Below are positions 9,281 to 17,269 of a stretch of DNA of 40,947 nt, in pieces. This stretch comes from Singulisphaera sp. GP187 (GTDB taxonomy: Bacteria > Planctomycetota > Phycisphaerae > Phycisphaerales > SM1A02). Below the pieces are notes generated by a model. It was not told the origin of the DNA and searched no databases. It was given only the letters and a program-made list of their open reading frames with translations. Each line of letters opens with the position of its first letter. The first letter of the stretch is position 1. Location: positions 1-40,947 of the forward strand of contig CAMAXY010000020.1 of NCBI GenBank assembly GCA_945862215.1. Direction: 5' to 3'. The translations under genes and the position numbers were made by a program.

Positions 9281-9829
9281 ATGCAGCGGATTAATCATCT
9301 TTCGTTTTCAGTTCTGACATGCCTTCTAACATGCCTTCTGGCGTCCTGTGCTGGTAGTCAGGCGAACGATTCGTCGGCTCAAGCAAGTTCGCTCAAAGCG
9401 GCAAGCGCATTCGATACGCCACCGCAAGCCACGATGTCCGGCGTCATGCAATCGAAACTTGTTCATGCACAGGCGCTTCTCGATGGACTCGTTGTGAGTG
9501 ATTACACAAAAATTGAGGGAAACGCACTCGCGCTCAAACGCATCAGTGAGGGCGGCGAGTGGATTGTCAATGATTCCGCAGCCTATTTCGCGATGAGTTC
9601 GCGGTTTCGCGAAATTTGCGATCAGATGGCTGGCCACGCACGAGCGAAACAATTAGATGCGGCATCGGATGACTTTGCGGTCTTGACGCACACCTGCGTT
9701 GCATGCCATACATACCTCCGTGCAGAACGTGCGATGAAGGGAATGCCTGGACGAATTTCGATGCTGCCGCTCTCGGTGTCACCTCTCTCGGTGCTACATC
9801 AAGCCGCAGAATCACTCACAGTTCAGTGA
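9281..9829 (+). CDS. c-type cytochrome lipoprotein, class II-like
   Basis: 182 residues, ATG 9281 with GGAG about 10 bases upstream. The N-terminus is a lipoprotein signal with lipobox LASC (20-23). The mature part is helical, with one haem site CVACH (139-143) near the C-terminus. A single C-terminal CxxCH after a helical region is the cytochrome c-prime/c-556 arrangement, though I cannot confirm the four-helix fold. It starts 29 bases after the usp gene and probably shares its transcript. It could feed electrons to the oxidase or sense small gases. The signal region contains a short duplicated run, LTCLLTCLL, from a near-repeat in the DNA (9315-9339). Confidence 0.78.
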   Translation: MQRINHLSFSVLTCLLTCLLASCAGSQANDSSAQASSLKAASAFDTPPQATMSGVMQSKLVHAQALLDGLVVSDYTKIEGNALALKRISEGGEWIVNDSAAYFAMSSRFREICDQMAGHARAKQLDAASDDFAVLTHTCVACHTYLRAERAMKGMPGRISMLPLSVSPLSVLHQAAESLTVQ

Positions 9830-9841
9830 TGAGCCGTGAAT

Positions 9842-10324
9842 TCAGCTTCCGCTCTTTGCTGATTCGCTGCGTGGTTCAAGAGAGCGAACAACGGTAGGGT
9901 GGGTAGCGATTTCACTTGGTTTCAGGTTTGCGATGTCGCAATCATGAAAAATAGCCTGCGTACTCAAGTCCGCAAGCTGCTCACGAATCAAACCCAAGAC
10001 GCGTGATGGCGCGAAAACGTTCACGCTCTCAATCTTGGATTCCTGGGTGACCTTCTTCATCCAACGGCAAACATCCGCGGCAAATCGCTTGTGAAGTTCC
10101 TCTTGTTCGTGCCCAACCGAAGCCGTCCGCTTTGCGGATCCATCGACTCCACCCTGTCCGAGAATCGAAGGGCGGTCATGCTCATGGAAGTCTTCCCACG
10201 GATTGTCGAGAGTTGCCTGCTGATCTGCATGCCATCCGTGATTTGGTACACGGTGGCAACTCAGCAAATTTGCTTGGCGAAAATTGATTGTGATGACCCA
10301 CTGAACGGCGGATGATTGAGGCAT
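9842..10324 (-). CDS. Host attachment family protein (PF10116-like, baeRF-related)
   Basis: 160 residues, ATG at 10324 with an AGAGAG tract about 8 bases upstream. The C-terminal half follows the pattern of the family named for Agrobacterium attachment proteins: a helix HKRFAADVCRWMKK, a strand and turn VNVFAPSRVLGLIREQL, then a conserved tail with NLKPSEIATHPTVVRSL. The central part is polar and poor in hydrophobics. Despite the family name, most members have no shown role in attachment and are distantly related to archaeal release-factor eRF1 domains. It ends 12 bases from the convergent cytochrome gene. Function here is unknown. Confidence 0.75.
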   Translation of the reverse strand: MPQSSAVQWVITINFRQANLLSCHRVPNHGWHADQQATLDNPWEDFHEHDRPSILGQGGVDGSAKRTASVGHEQEELHKRFAADVCRWMKKVTQESKIESVNVFAPSRVLGLIREQLADLSTQAIFHDCDIANLKPSEIATHPTVVRSLEPRSESAKSGS

Positions 10325-10406
10325 TGTGTGACTCTCTCTTTCTATGTAATAGCGTATAAAGAAAAGTGGAATTCAGTGTGCACTTGCGTGCTATTTTGGC
10401 GTCCAG

Positions 10407-11783
10407 TCAACGTCCTTGCGTTCTGCGCGACATTGATCGACCTGCAACCGATGGACCTCGATGCGCATGTGGCATCTTTGGTGCGTGCGTTTGTTCGGGC
10501 GCATGTTGGCGCTGAGGCGAATGTCCTCGCTGAGGAGAGTTGCGACGCTGTGGATTCGCTGGTGGTTTTGCTTGGATTGACTGCGCCGGTGCTTGTGGCA
10601 TCGGTGGCAAAGATGTTGGCAGCGGCAAGAGTGGAATTTGCTTGCGTGTCAATTTTTCTACGCTTCGCAGAAGTCCACGCTCTTCAGTCGAGCAGAATGT
10701 GATCGCAATTCCAGAAGCACCTGCACGAGCTGTGCGACCAATGCGATGCACATACGCCTCGGGCTCCATCGGAAGATCGAAGTTGATCACATGCGTGATG
10801 CCGTCAACATCAATTCCGCGTGCTGCAATATCAGTTGCAACAAGCACGGGAGATTCACCAGAGCGAAACGCCTCGAGGGCACGAATTCGATGATTTTGAG
10901 CCTTATTACCGTGGATTGCCTGCGCACTCACGCCAGCAGCATGCAGTCGTTTCACAACGCGATCTGCGCCATGCTTGGTCTTCATAAACACAAGAGTTCG
11001 CTCGACGCCTTTCGAAGCAAGCACGTACAGCAACAACTGAGTCTTCTGCGCGGTCGAGACCTGATAGAGATGTTGTTCGATACGGTCGACTGTTGACGAA
11101 GCAGGGGTGACAGCGACGCGAACTGGATCCTTCATAAAAGAATCTGCAAGATGCTTGATCTCGCTTGGCATCGTTGCAGAAAAAAGCATCGTCTGCCGTT
11201 TGGTCGGTACGACCGCCATGATGCGGCGAATCGGATCTATGAAACCCATGTCAAGCATTCGGTCCGCTTCGTCAAGCACGACGAAAGAAATCGAACGCAG
11301 ATCGACGAGTCGTTGTTGCATCAAGTCCATCAAGCGTCCAGGTGTTGCAACGAGAATGTCAACTCCGTTGCGCAGTGCATTCACTTGAGGTCGTTGTCCG
11401 ACGCCTCCATAGACCACGGCACATTTGATTTGCGTTCGACGGCCATACGCAGCGAAGCTCTCGCCGATTTGTGCGGCGAGCTCGCGCGTTGGCGCCAAGA
11501 TCAATGCGCGTGGTGCACGCCCGTGCAAAAGCGGAGTTGCTGGTGTTGATTTGCCAATGAGTTGGTTCAAAATTGGTAGCGCAAACGCAGCTGTTTTGCC
11601 AGTTCCTGTTTGTGCAATGCCCAAGACATCGCGCCCTTCAAGCGCGGGAGGAATTGCTTGCGTTTGAATAGGAGTTGGCGTGGTGTAGCCCTCGGCGTTG
11701 AGAGCGTCGAGCAATGGCTTGACCAAGTTGAGTGAAGAGAATGCGGACGGGGGAGAGACTTGAGAGACAGTGTCGTGTGACAA
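10407..11783 (-). CDS. rhlE: DEAD-box RNA helicase, RhlE-like
   Basis: 458 residues. All helicase motifs are visible in order: Q motif (PTPIQTQAIP), AQTGTGKT, PTRELA, TPGRLMD, DEAD box (VLDEADRML), SAT, and the C-terminal RecA domain with ARGIDVDG and HRIGRTARAG. The last ~75 residues are a basic, proline-glutamine-histidine-rich tail with repeated Q-R and H-A-P units, probably an RNA-binding extension. It unwinds RNA in ribosome assembly or mRNA turnover, often at low temperature. The best start I see is TTG at 11783, with no in-frame ATG before the Q motif; the codon upstream is ATT. A long structured leader precedes it, suggesting post-transcriptional control. Confidence 0.93.
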   Translation of the reverse strand: MSHDTVSQVSPPSAFSSLNLVKPLLDALNAEGYTTPTPIQTQAIPPALEGRDVLGIAQTGTGKTAAFALPILNQLIGKSTPATPLLHGRAPRALILAPTRELAAQIGESFAAYGRRTQIKCAVVYGGVGQRPQVNALRNGVDILVATPGRLMDLMQQRLVDLRSISFVVLDEADRMLDMGFIDPIRRIMAVVPTKRQTMLFSATMPSEIKHLADSFMKDPVRVAVTPASSTVDRIEQHLYQVSTAQKTQLLLYVLASKGVERTLVFMKTKHGADRVVKRLHAAGVSAQAIHGNKAQNHRIRALEAFRSGESPVLVATDIAARGIDVDGITHVINFDLPMEPEAYVHRIGRTARAGASGIAITFCSTEERGLLRSVEKLTRKQIPLLPLPTSLPPMPQAPAQSIQAKPPANPQRRNSPQRGHSPQRQHAPEQTHAPKMPHAHRGPSVAGRSMSRRTQGR

Positions 11784-11999
11784 AATGAAAACAACTTTCT
11801 AACCACTGGTCTATTCGGAGACCGATGGTCTGTGTACTGGACGGATCTGGCACCACCTCGGACGAGCCGGGAAGAAGCAGAATCAGGCCTATTGGCACTG
11901 ATGGGGCGCTTCCGATGCGCCACCAAAAGTTGCCGGCTGAATCCCAGAGAAGTGTCGCAAGCAGAGTGCTGCAACCTGAGGCTTACCGGCGGGGTAGAT
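11784..11999 (-). ncRNA. Putative structured 5' leader of rhlE (or a stand-alone small RNA)
   Basis: The ~210 bases between the promoter at 12004-12031 and the rhlE start carry no convincing gene but several dyads. A hairpin pairs 11882-11889 with 11894-11902 (ATCAGGCC, loop TATT, GGCACTGAT with one bulged A). A second pairs 11905-11909 with 11917-11921 (GGCGC/GCGCC). A third, 11803-11828, lies just upstream of the start codon. GGATCT at 11843-11848 can also pair with AGATCC at 11996-12001, though the outer part may lie upstream of the transcript start. I do not recognise a known riboswitch, 6S, SRP or RNase P core. Confidence 0.4.
11803..11828 (-). promoter_or_regulatory. Dyad hairpin just upstream of the rhlE start
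   Basis: The sequence reads CCA-n2-GGTCT-n6-AGACC-n2-TGG, a symmetric interrupted dyad of 26 bases. On the minus-strand transcript it forms a stem ending about 20 bases before the TTG start codon, so it could shield or position the ribosome-binding region. It is not followed by a clear U-run, so I do not call it a terminator. Confidence 0.4.
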
Positions 12000-12003
12000 C
12001 CCG

Positions 12004-12031
12004 ACTATAGCACAAAGTTTGTTTGAGGCAA
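12004..12031 (-). promoter_or_regulatory. Sigma70-like promoter for the rhlE leader
   Basis: On the minus strand: -35 TTGCCT (12026-12031), a 16-base spacer and -10 TATAGT (12004-12009). Transcription would begin near 11997, giving a leader of about 210 nt before rhlE. It starts only 6 bases after the stop of the upstream gene, and I see no terminator hairpin between them. Confidence 0.5.
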
Positions 12032-12036
12032 GTTTT

Positions 12037-13884
12037 TTATTGAAATCGATTCGAAACTGAAAGCATCACATTTGCCTCAAGAACTGCATCTGGAGTTGGT
12101 TCTGGGACTCTGATCAATTCCAATTGCTTGCTTAATGAAGTGAGAGCGGACGCAAAGTTGTCGCTGCTTATTGTGGAGGCCATACGCATCGTCCGTAAAA
12201 GTTCTGCGTAATAGGCGATACCACTCAAGAGGTTCTGCTTGAATTCCATGAAGTAGTGAATCTCTTTATTCGCGGGACTCGGACTCGCTCGCCGAAGTCG
12301 TTCGATGAAGTAATCGGCGTAGATTCGAAGTTCATTGATGAACATATGGGGGCGACTCTCCAGTGGATTGAAAACGCTGATCCTTCCATAAATATGCCCA
12401 ACCATCTCTGACAATGAACAGACTCTCGAAAAATATGCGATGTTGGGACCAGGGCATATCGCTGGCGTCAGTTCAGTTTTCTTCACTGTGATCCCGTACT
12501 TCAAAAGAGCTCCGTCTCCAAGATTTCGGCAGATGCACGACTTTTCAAGAATGGGCGCTGTCTTGGCGGCGAAATCGGATGCACTCAAATCGAGTTTCTG
12601 AATCTCTTTCAGCTTCTTTCGTTGGTACTCCCGCGATGCGACGCACAAAGGTTCGCCGAACTCAGTGTTCAATGCGAGATGCTTGTTGAGGCATGGACTG
12701 CCTGGCTTTCGAGCGTCGATTCGTGAGGACCTCTTTTCTTCGCTGGCTGAATTGCGGAGGTTGTAATAGGGGACTCCCAGTGGAGAACTGTCGCTGAGAT
12801 AGACATCCTTGTCCTTTGCCAGAAGCGCATCCAAGGTCGACTGATCAACTGCCGTGACTTCTGGCACCAACAGAAATGGAGTGCCCCATCCAACGGAATG
12901 CACGTCGTAATGTTCCAAGAGGAAATCGTGCTCCTCTGCCGTGCCGACGCCACCTTGTGCAGTGACAAGAACGGGATAGGGCGCAGATGGCGCAACTCGA
13001 TTCCCTTTGAGGAGTGCGGATTGATAGATCGGAAAGAGTTGATCAATCAATTCGCGCTTCTTGTGTTTGAACTCATCAAGTATTGGTCCGAGCAAATGCC
13101 CCGCCGTGGGAAATGCGTGGCCGCCGCAATTCAGTCCAGACTCGACGCGGAACTCGCTCACCCAGACGCCTTTCTTGGCAAGGGTTCTTGCTTGGATCGA
13201 TGCGGATCTAAAATCGCTGACTTTGAGCACGACTTTCTTGCGTGGAGACTCCCCGATCCCCGCATAGAAATCATCAAATTCAGCGACATAACTATAAAGA
13301 TACGGATTCAGCCCCGCGGAAAAAATGACTGATGATCGCAGCGAACTATTTGCATAGCCACGCAGCGCCGCAAGTGCATCCGAAAATTCTCGCGGCAACT
13401 TTTCTCCCTTGAATGAGTTTTCACGGTCGGCTTTGGTCATGATGTTGACATCAATAGAGCCAGCGACCACGCATGTACGGAGGTAGTCACCGCGAACGAC
13501 TTTGTTTGCTCCTTCATCCATCAACAACATCTCTTGATATGCACGTTTCAGATCGGACTGGTCGTGCATGCGATCGAAATAGAGGCTGAGATCGCTGACC
13601 CCATCAAATGATTGCCACTTCATTTCGCCAATCTGACGCCCCACGATCAGGTCGAGAAGATTCAGATACGCCGTGATGCGAAGGGCTCGGTGATCCTTTT
13701 CGCTGTCGGCGATGGGTTCGAACGTTTCGCCGTGCAGTGCGCAGTATCGCCGGCGCATCTGCTCGATCAAGTGATCGTCGACGAGCGAAATCACGCTCGA
13801 GATTCCAAATTTCGCAACCTTGATTGGTGTGTCGATCGTGAAGCCAGTTCCCATGACGGGAATATGAAATGAATGTGTGTTCAT
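12037..13884 (-). CDS. Unplaced 615-residue protein, possibly a nitronate-monooxygenase-like TIM barrel
   Basis: 615 residues, ATG at 13884 with GGAGAG about 9 bases upstream. I do not recognise it with certainty. The N-terminus (MGTGFTIDTPIKVAKFGISS) reads like the first strand of a flavin TIM barrel. Two later segments resemble the 2-nitropropane dioxygenase/nitronate monooxygenase pattern: ESGLNCGGHAFPT (about 256-268) and PYPVLVTAQGGVGTAEE (about 308-324) followed by a VGWGTPFL strand. The C-terminal third has conserved-looking cysteines (SCICRNLGDGALLKYG; CPGPN) and ends in a helical region. No signal peptide or membrane helix is seen, so it should be cytoplasmic. It lies downstream of the polyferredoxin and cytochrome genes and carries its own putative promoter and dyad. 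It could be a flavin redox enzyme; substrate unknown. Confidence 0.6.
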   Translation of the reverse strand: MNTHSFHIPVMGTGFTIDTPIKVAKFGISSVISLVDDHLIEQMRRRYCALHGETFEPIADSEKDHRALRITAYLNLLDLIVGRQIGEMKWQSFDGVSDLSLYFDRMHDQSDLKRAYQEMLLMDEGANKVVRGDYLRTCVVAGSIDVNIMTKADRENSFKGEKLPREFSDALAALRGYANSSLRSSVIFSAGLNPYLYSYVAEFDDFYAGIGESPRKKVVLKVSDFRSASIQARTLAKKGVWVSEFRVESGLNCGGHAFPTAGHLLGPILDEFKHKKRELIDQLFPIYQSALLKGNRVAPSAPYPVLVTAQGGVGTAEEHDFLLEHYDVHSVGWGTPFLLVPEVTAVDQSTLDALLAKDKDVYLSDSSPLGVPYYNLRNSASEEKRSSRIDARKPGSPCLNKHLALNTEFGEPLCVASREYQRKKLKEIQKLDLSASDFAAKTAPILEKSCICRNLGDGALLKYGITVKKTELTPAICPGPNIAYFSRVCSLSEMVGHIYGRISVFNPLESRPHMFINELRIYADYFIERLRRASPSPANKEIHYFMEFKQNLLSGIAYYAELLRTMRMASTISSDNFASALTSLSKQLELIRVPEPTPDAVLEANVMLSVSNRFQ

Positions 13885-13939
13885 GTGCAGTACTCTCCGA
13901 AGCCATGATTTCGTGAGGCAGAACGCGAAGCATGTTGAA

Positions 13940-13984
13940 ATGCCTATAATCGGACAAGAGTATCCGAAATAGGGGTTTCGTCAA
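13940..13984 (-). promoter_or_regulatory. Promoter and operator-like dyad C, upstream of the 615-residue protein
   Basis: Minus strand: a -35-like TTGACG (13979-13984, overlapping the stop of the preceding gene), a 16-base spacer and a weak -10 TACTCT (13957-13962). A dyad TCGGA-n8-TCCGA at 13950-13967 surrounds the -10. The window 13940-13968 matches site A at 15 of 29 positions and site B at 14 of 29. Confidence 0.42.
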
Positions 13985-15456
13985 CTCGGTCCGAGTTTTT
14001 TGGCTTTCGTCTCCAGAACCTGCGCCATTCGCAGAACTTCCTCAAGTTGTGCACGGCGCTCGACAGATTCTGGCCAGATCTCCGTCATTGCAATTGCATG
14101 GGGGCGTGCGAGATCTGCGCGGCCGCTCCAAACATAGATGTCGCAGAGCATGCGGTGGACATACGCAGGGTGCCAAATTCCAAATCGCAGAACGGCTTCG
14201 AACTGATCCGCACCACGCTGTGCAGCTCCAGAGGATGCTGCGGCAGTTGGGTCAGCTGCGCACTGCGCCCACGCATTGCGCCCGAGTTGTTCATGAAGTC
14301 GAATCCAACCGCAGTGCCCAACGAATAACAGTAATCCAATCGTCGCCGTCAACCAGACCGCACCTGCCCGCGTCGTGCGGCCGCTGCGCTGAAGTTGGAT
14401 TCTTGAGATTCGCAGATCAGGCGAAGTGCGCATCCGCACAGTCATGACGACAATCCAGGCAACGATCAGCGCGAGTCCGAGTGCGAGAAAGAAGGGGACT
14501 TCGCCATACAGGCTTCGGAATGTGATGGTGCAGAATGCAGCGACAACGAGCAGCAATACATCCTCTCCCCATGTCCAAGGATTCGGCGTAAAGCGTGACT
14601 CGCCGAGGCTTCGTAAGAGACTCGGGGCGCCCCACCCCCATGAAAGTGCGTTGCGTGGACAGACTTTAATGCAGTCGAGATCCTTCAAGCAATTTGGCGA
14701 TACCACGCGTCCGTGTCGTGCTGTCTCTTCATGCACTCGGATGTGGGAAGTGCAGGTTGCCGTACAGAGTCCGCATGAATCGCAGTCGCCCGTGAGTCGG
14801 ATGGCTCCAATTGAGAGACGATCTGCCGCCGAAAAGAGCGCGCCATAAGGACAAATCACGCGACAGAACGATCGGGAGCCCAGGATCCATACCAACACTC
14901 CGCCGCAGACGATGAAAGTCGCAGTTGTTGTGATCGGTCCTGGAAGATTGCGTAGAAAGTTTTCGGTGACCAGTGATCCGAATCCTTCGCTGTCTGTCGT
15001 TACTCGAAGTCCGAGCCATTCACGACCGGCTTGCCACCGCTCGATCTGTGGCCAGACGAACATCGAAAGTGCCGCGGCAATTGCAATGAACGGGGCGAGT
15101 CGCGAGCGAATTGGACGCGGGCGAATGCCGATACGTTCAAGCAACCACGCTGCGCCATCTTGTAGGGCAAGAACATGACATCCCCAAGCGCAAAAAAAAC
15201 GACCGAACAAGAGGACGCTCAAAAGAATGAGCGCCATCAATATGCCGCCGACAGTGATCGCACCTTGCTCGAGCGTGTACATCGATTCGTTCAGTTCCAT
15301 CGGCGCAAGCGTTCGCTTGGCCATCATCCAGTGTGCGATGTGTATTGCGACGATGAGATGAACTCCGACGAGAACAATCGCACGGACTCGACCGTGTTTT
15401 GAAGCTCGCGCCTTTGCCGCCGAGATGGTCAGCGCAACTCGCGTCGATTGCGTCAT
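13981..15456 (-). CDS. NapH/CcoG-like 4Fe-4S polyferredoxin membrane protein
   Basis: 491 residues from ATG 15456, one base after the stop of the cytochrome gene; the longer open frame upstream lies inside that gene. Several membrane helices carry the polyferredoxin motifs RFFCAWGCHVL (about 86-96) and SFCRVICPYGALF (about 197-209). Two ferredoxin clusters follow: CDSCGLCTATC (225-235) and CLKDLDCIKVCP (256-267). More helices follow, then a soluble C-terminus of about 110 residues that looks TPR-like. Proteins of the NapH/NosR/CcoG group pass electrons from the quinone pool or cytoplasm to periplasmic redox partners. Coupling to the pentahaem cytochrome makes that cytochrome its likely partner. 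The exact pathway cannot be named. Confidence 0.85.
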   Translation of the reverse strand: MTQSTRVALTISAAKARASKHGRVRAIVLVGVHLIVAIHIAHWMMAKRTLAPMELNESMYTLEQGAITVGGILMALILLSVLLFGRFFCAWGCHVLALQDGAAWLLERIGIRPRPIRSRLAPFIAIAAALSMFVWPQIERWQAGREWLGLRVTTDSEGFGSLVTENFLRNLPGPITTTATFIVCGGVLVWILGSRSFCRVICPYGALFSAADRLSIGAIRLTGDCDSCGLCTATCTSHIRVHEETARHGRVVSPNCLKDLDCIKVCPRNALSWGWGAPSLLRSLGESRFTPNPWTWGEDVLLLVVAAFCTITFRSLYGEVPFFLALGLALIVAWIVVMTVRMRTSPDLRISRIQLQRSGRTTRAGAVWLTATIGLLLFVGHCGWIRLHEQLGRNAWAQCAADPTAAASSGAAQRGADQFEAVLRFGIWHPAYVHRMLCDIYVWSGRADLARPHAIAMTEIWPESVERRAQLEEVLRMAQVLETKAKKLGPS

Positions 15457-15457
15457 G

Positions 15458-17257
15458 TCACCCAGTCCAACCCGCAATGACGATCGCCAAATCTGGGCCA
15501 TCGACGATGCGATTTCCGTCGAGATCAGCTGGAGAGTCGATCGTTCCCCATCCCGAGAGGAGGTAAGCGAGATCCGATCCGTCGACGTGATCATCGCCGT
15601 TGACATCTCCAGAGAGTGCCTCAACCAGTTGAATTTTTGTGGACGCCATCGTGATCGGTGCGCCGCGGTCTGTCGCATTCCATAATGTCCAGAGCGTCAT
15701 TCCTTGTGTATTTGTGTGGTTGCCGTCACGCAAATGTTCGATGTAATCACGCGGCAGATTCTGGTACATCACCGAGACCTCAGCACGTGCGGCACCTGCG
15801 ACTACTGCAAAGTAAGAATCATCCCAGTATTGACCGTCCGCATAGGAATGCCCGACGACTGGAGCGCCACCCGCTTCAAACGCTGCATTTTCAAAACCAC
15901 GTGGTGGAATACGGTTGTCTTTTTCTATCGTGTCAGCGAGTGCCATATGCCCAGTTGGTCCAGATGGCAGCCCCGTCATTTTCGATGCGTAGTCACTGAG
16001 TCCGACATGCATCTCATAGATTTCTGTGGAGTGTTCATCGAGTGTCGCAGTGACATCGTTGTATGCGCCATACTCACGGATGACCACATTCTGAGCGTTG
16101 AACATTTTTACATTCACCCATATCCGCCGACCCTCGATGTGGCCAGTTGGAATCTTGTGCCCAGATTCATTGATGACTCGTACGCGAACGGTTTGGCCAG
16201 TTTGATCCACTTCCACCGACGCAGCTCTCTGCAACATATTGATTGATTTTTCAATTGCGGCTGCGATCGCATCTGGATCGACATCTGGGTCTCCGACACT
16301 TTGCAACGCGATCATTTTGAGCACGCCGACTGAGGATCCTGAGAAGTCATGCCTTGAAACATCTGGCCGATCAGGTCCAAAAACGCAAGCGGTTCCTGCG
16401 ACCCGCGGCATGTGGCAATCTTGACACGAAGAAACAACACTTGGACCAGTGCCACCAAAGCGTCCTCCCATGTCCACGCCACCGTTGGCAAATGCGCTCA
16501 ACTTCCACTCGGTGTATGTGCGTTCGAGCGGAAATTGTTGATGCGGGTCAGTCGTGGGCGAGCGTGCATCGATCGCGTTGTACCGAAACGTCCCGTTGGA
16601 TTGACGCGTCGTTGCGAGATTGCCAACATCGTGGCATGTCCCGCAGAAATCGCCTGTTGTATGAAACGGCGATACGGTCATGGAGTGCATCGCTTGGTGG
16701 TCAAGTCGGGGCCCGCGGCGTTCGCCTGAGGGGTCGAGCACAAAGGCCGCATTGCCATAGTGGGTTGGAACATCCGTCAGTGCCGCAAGAATCGACTTGT
16801 CGCCTGGAGGGCTTATCCCCGGCTTAAAAATCGGATCAACCATCGAGTGACAGAAGTGACACGAGACACCATCTCGGTCATAGTCGTCCAGAGTCGATCC
16901 GTCACTTACGAGTGCATGGCCAGTCATAATCGCGCCTGGAACATGGCAGCGTATGCAGTAATTTCCTACGTGTTCTACATCTTGATTCGCCGTTGCCATC
17001 TGCGCATAGAAGAGGGGATCGCGTCCCGCAAGCGCCATCAGGCTTCCTCGCCACGTTGCATATGGATCCCCAGGGTTCGAAGTTCCGTGACAATTCATGC
17101 ATGATTGTGATGACCAAATCATGTTTTGATTTGTGTCGCCAACTTGTGTGCCAGGAACATAGAAGTCCTCGAGAGTCATCGGTATCGAGCCGACGAGTGC
17201 GAGCGCACAAATTCCCAGTGCGGTGAGGGCGATACGACTGCGTCGAGAAATGGACAT
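15458..17257 (-). CDS. Exported pentahaem c-type cytochrome with C-terminal dockerin-like repeats
   Basis: 599 residues, ATG 17257 with AGGAG about 7 bases upstream. An N-terminal hydrophobic segment (about 9-25) is a signal or anchor. Five haem sites are visible: CMNCH (53-57), CIRCH (101-105), CHFCH (133-137), CGTCH (205-209) and CQDCH (278-282). A beta-rich region with RVINESGHKIPTGH (about 355-370) follows, as in multihaem cytochromes of the c-554/NrfA-related kind. The last ~50 residues carry two Asp-rich calcium-loop repeats (GDVNGDDHVDGSDLAYLLSG and DLDGNRIVDGPDLA), a planctomycete dockerin-like module. It should act outside the cytoplasmic membrane as an electron carrier or small-molecule reductase/oxidase. 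It is the first gene of its operon. Confidence 0.88.
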   Translation of the reverse strand: MSISRRSRIALTALGICALALVGSIPMTLEDFYVPGTQVGDTNQNMIWSSQSCMNCHGTSNPGDPYATWRGSLMALAGRDPLFYAQMATANQDVEHVGNYCIRCHVPGAIMTGHALVSDGSTLDDYDRDGVSCHFCHSMVDPIFKPGISPPGDKSILAALTDVPTHYGNAAFVLDPSGERRGPRLDHQAMHSMTVSPFHTTGDFCGTCHDVGNLATTRQSNGTFRYNAIDARSPTTDPHQQFPLERTYTEWKLSAFANGGVDMGGRFGGTGPSVVSSCQDCHMPRVAGTACVFGPDRPDVSRHDFSGSSVGVLKMIALQSVGDPDVDPDAIAAAIEKSINMLQRAASVEVDQTGQTVRVRVINESGHKIPTGHIEGRRIWVNVKMFNAQNVVIREYGAYNDVTATLDEHSTEIYEMHVGLSDYASKMTGLPSGPTGHMALADTIEKDNRIPPRGFENAAFEAGGAPVVGHSYADGQYWDDSYFAVVAGAARAEVSVMYQNLPRDYIEHLRDGNHTNTQGMTLWTLWNATDRGAPITMASTKIQLVEALSGDVNGDDHVDGSDLAYLLSGWGTIDSPADLDGNRIVDGPDLAIVIAGWTG

Positions 17258-17269
17258 TGTGAACTCCTA

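Noticed and set aside
11860-11885. Plus-strand CCGGGAAGAAGCAG resembling the SRP RNA core (CCGGAAGGAAGCAG)
   Set aside because: The matching 5' side (UCAGG) is absent and the tetraloop stem does not pair, and the likely promoter is on the other strand, so it is not called SRP RNA.
11832-12026. 64-residue open frame on the plus strand in the rhlE leader
   Set aside because: No SD, no recognisable protein pattern, and it overlaps the minus-strand promoter and hairpins; the stretch reads as structured RNA rather than coding.
15457-15678. N-terminal extension of the polyferredoxin gene upstream to 15678
   Set aside because: The extension lies within the cytochrome coding region, has no membrane or family pattern, and ATG 15456 directly follows the cytochrome stop.
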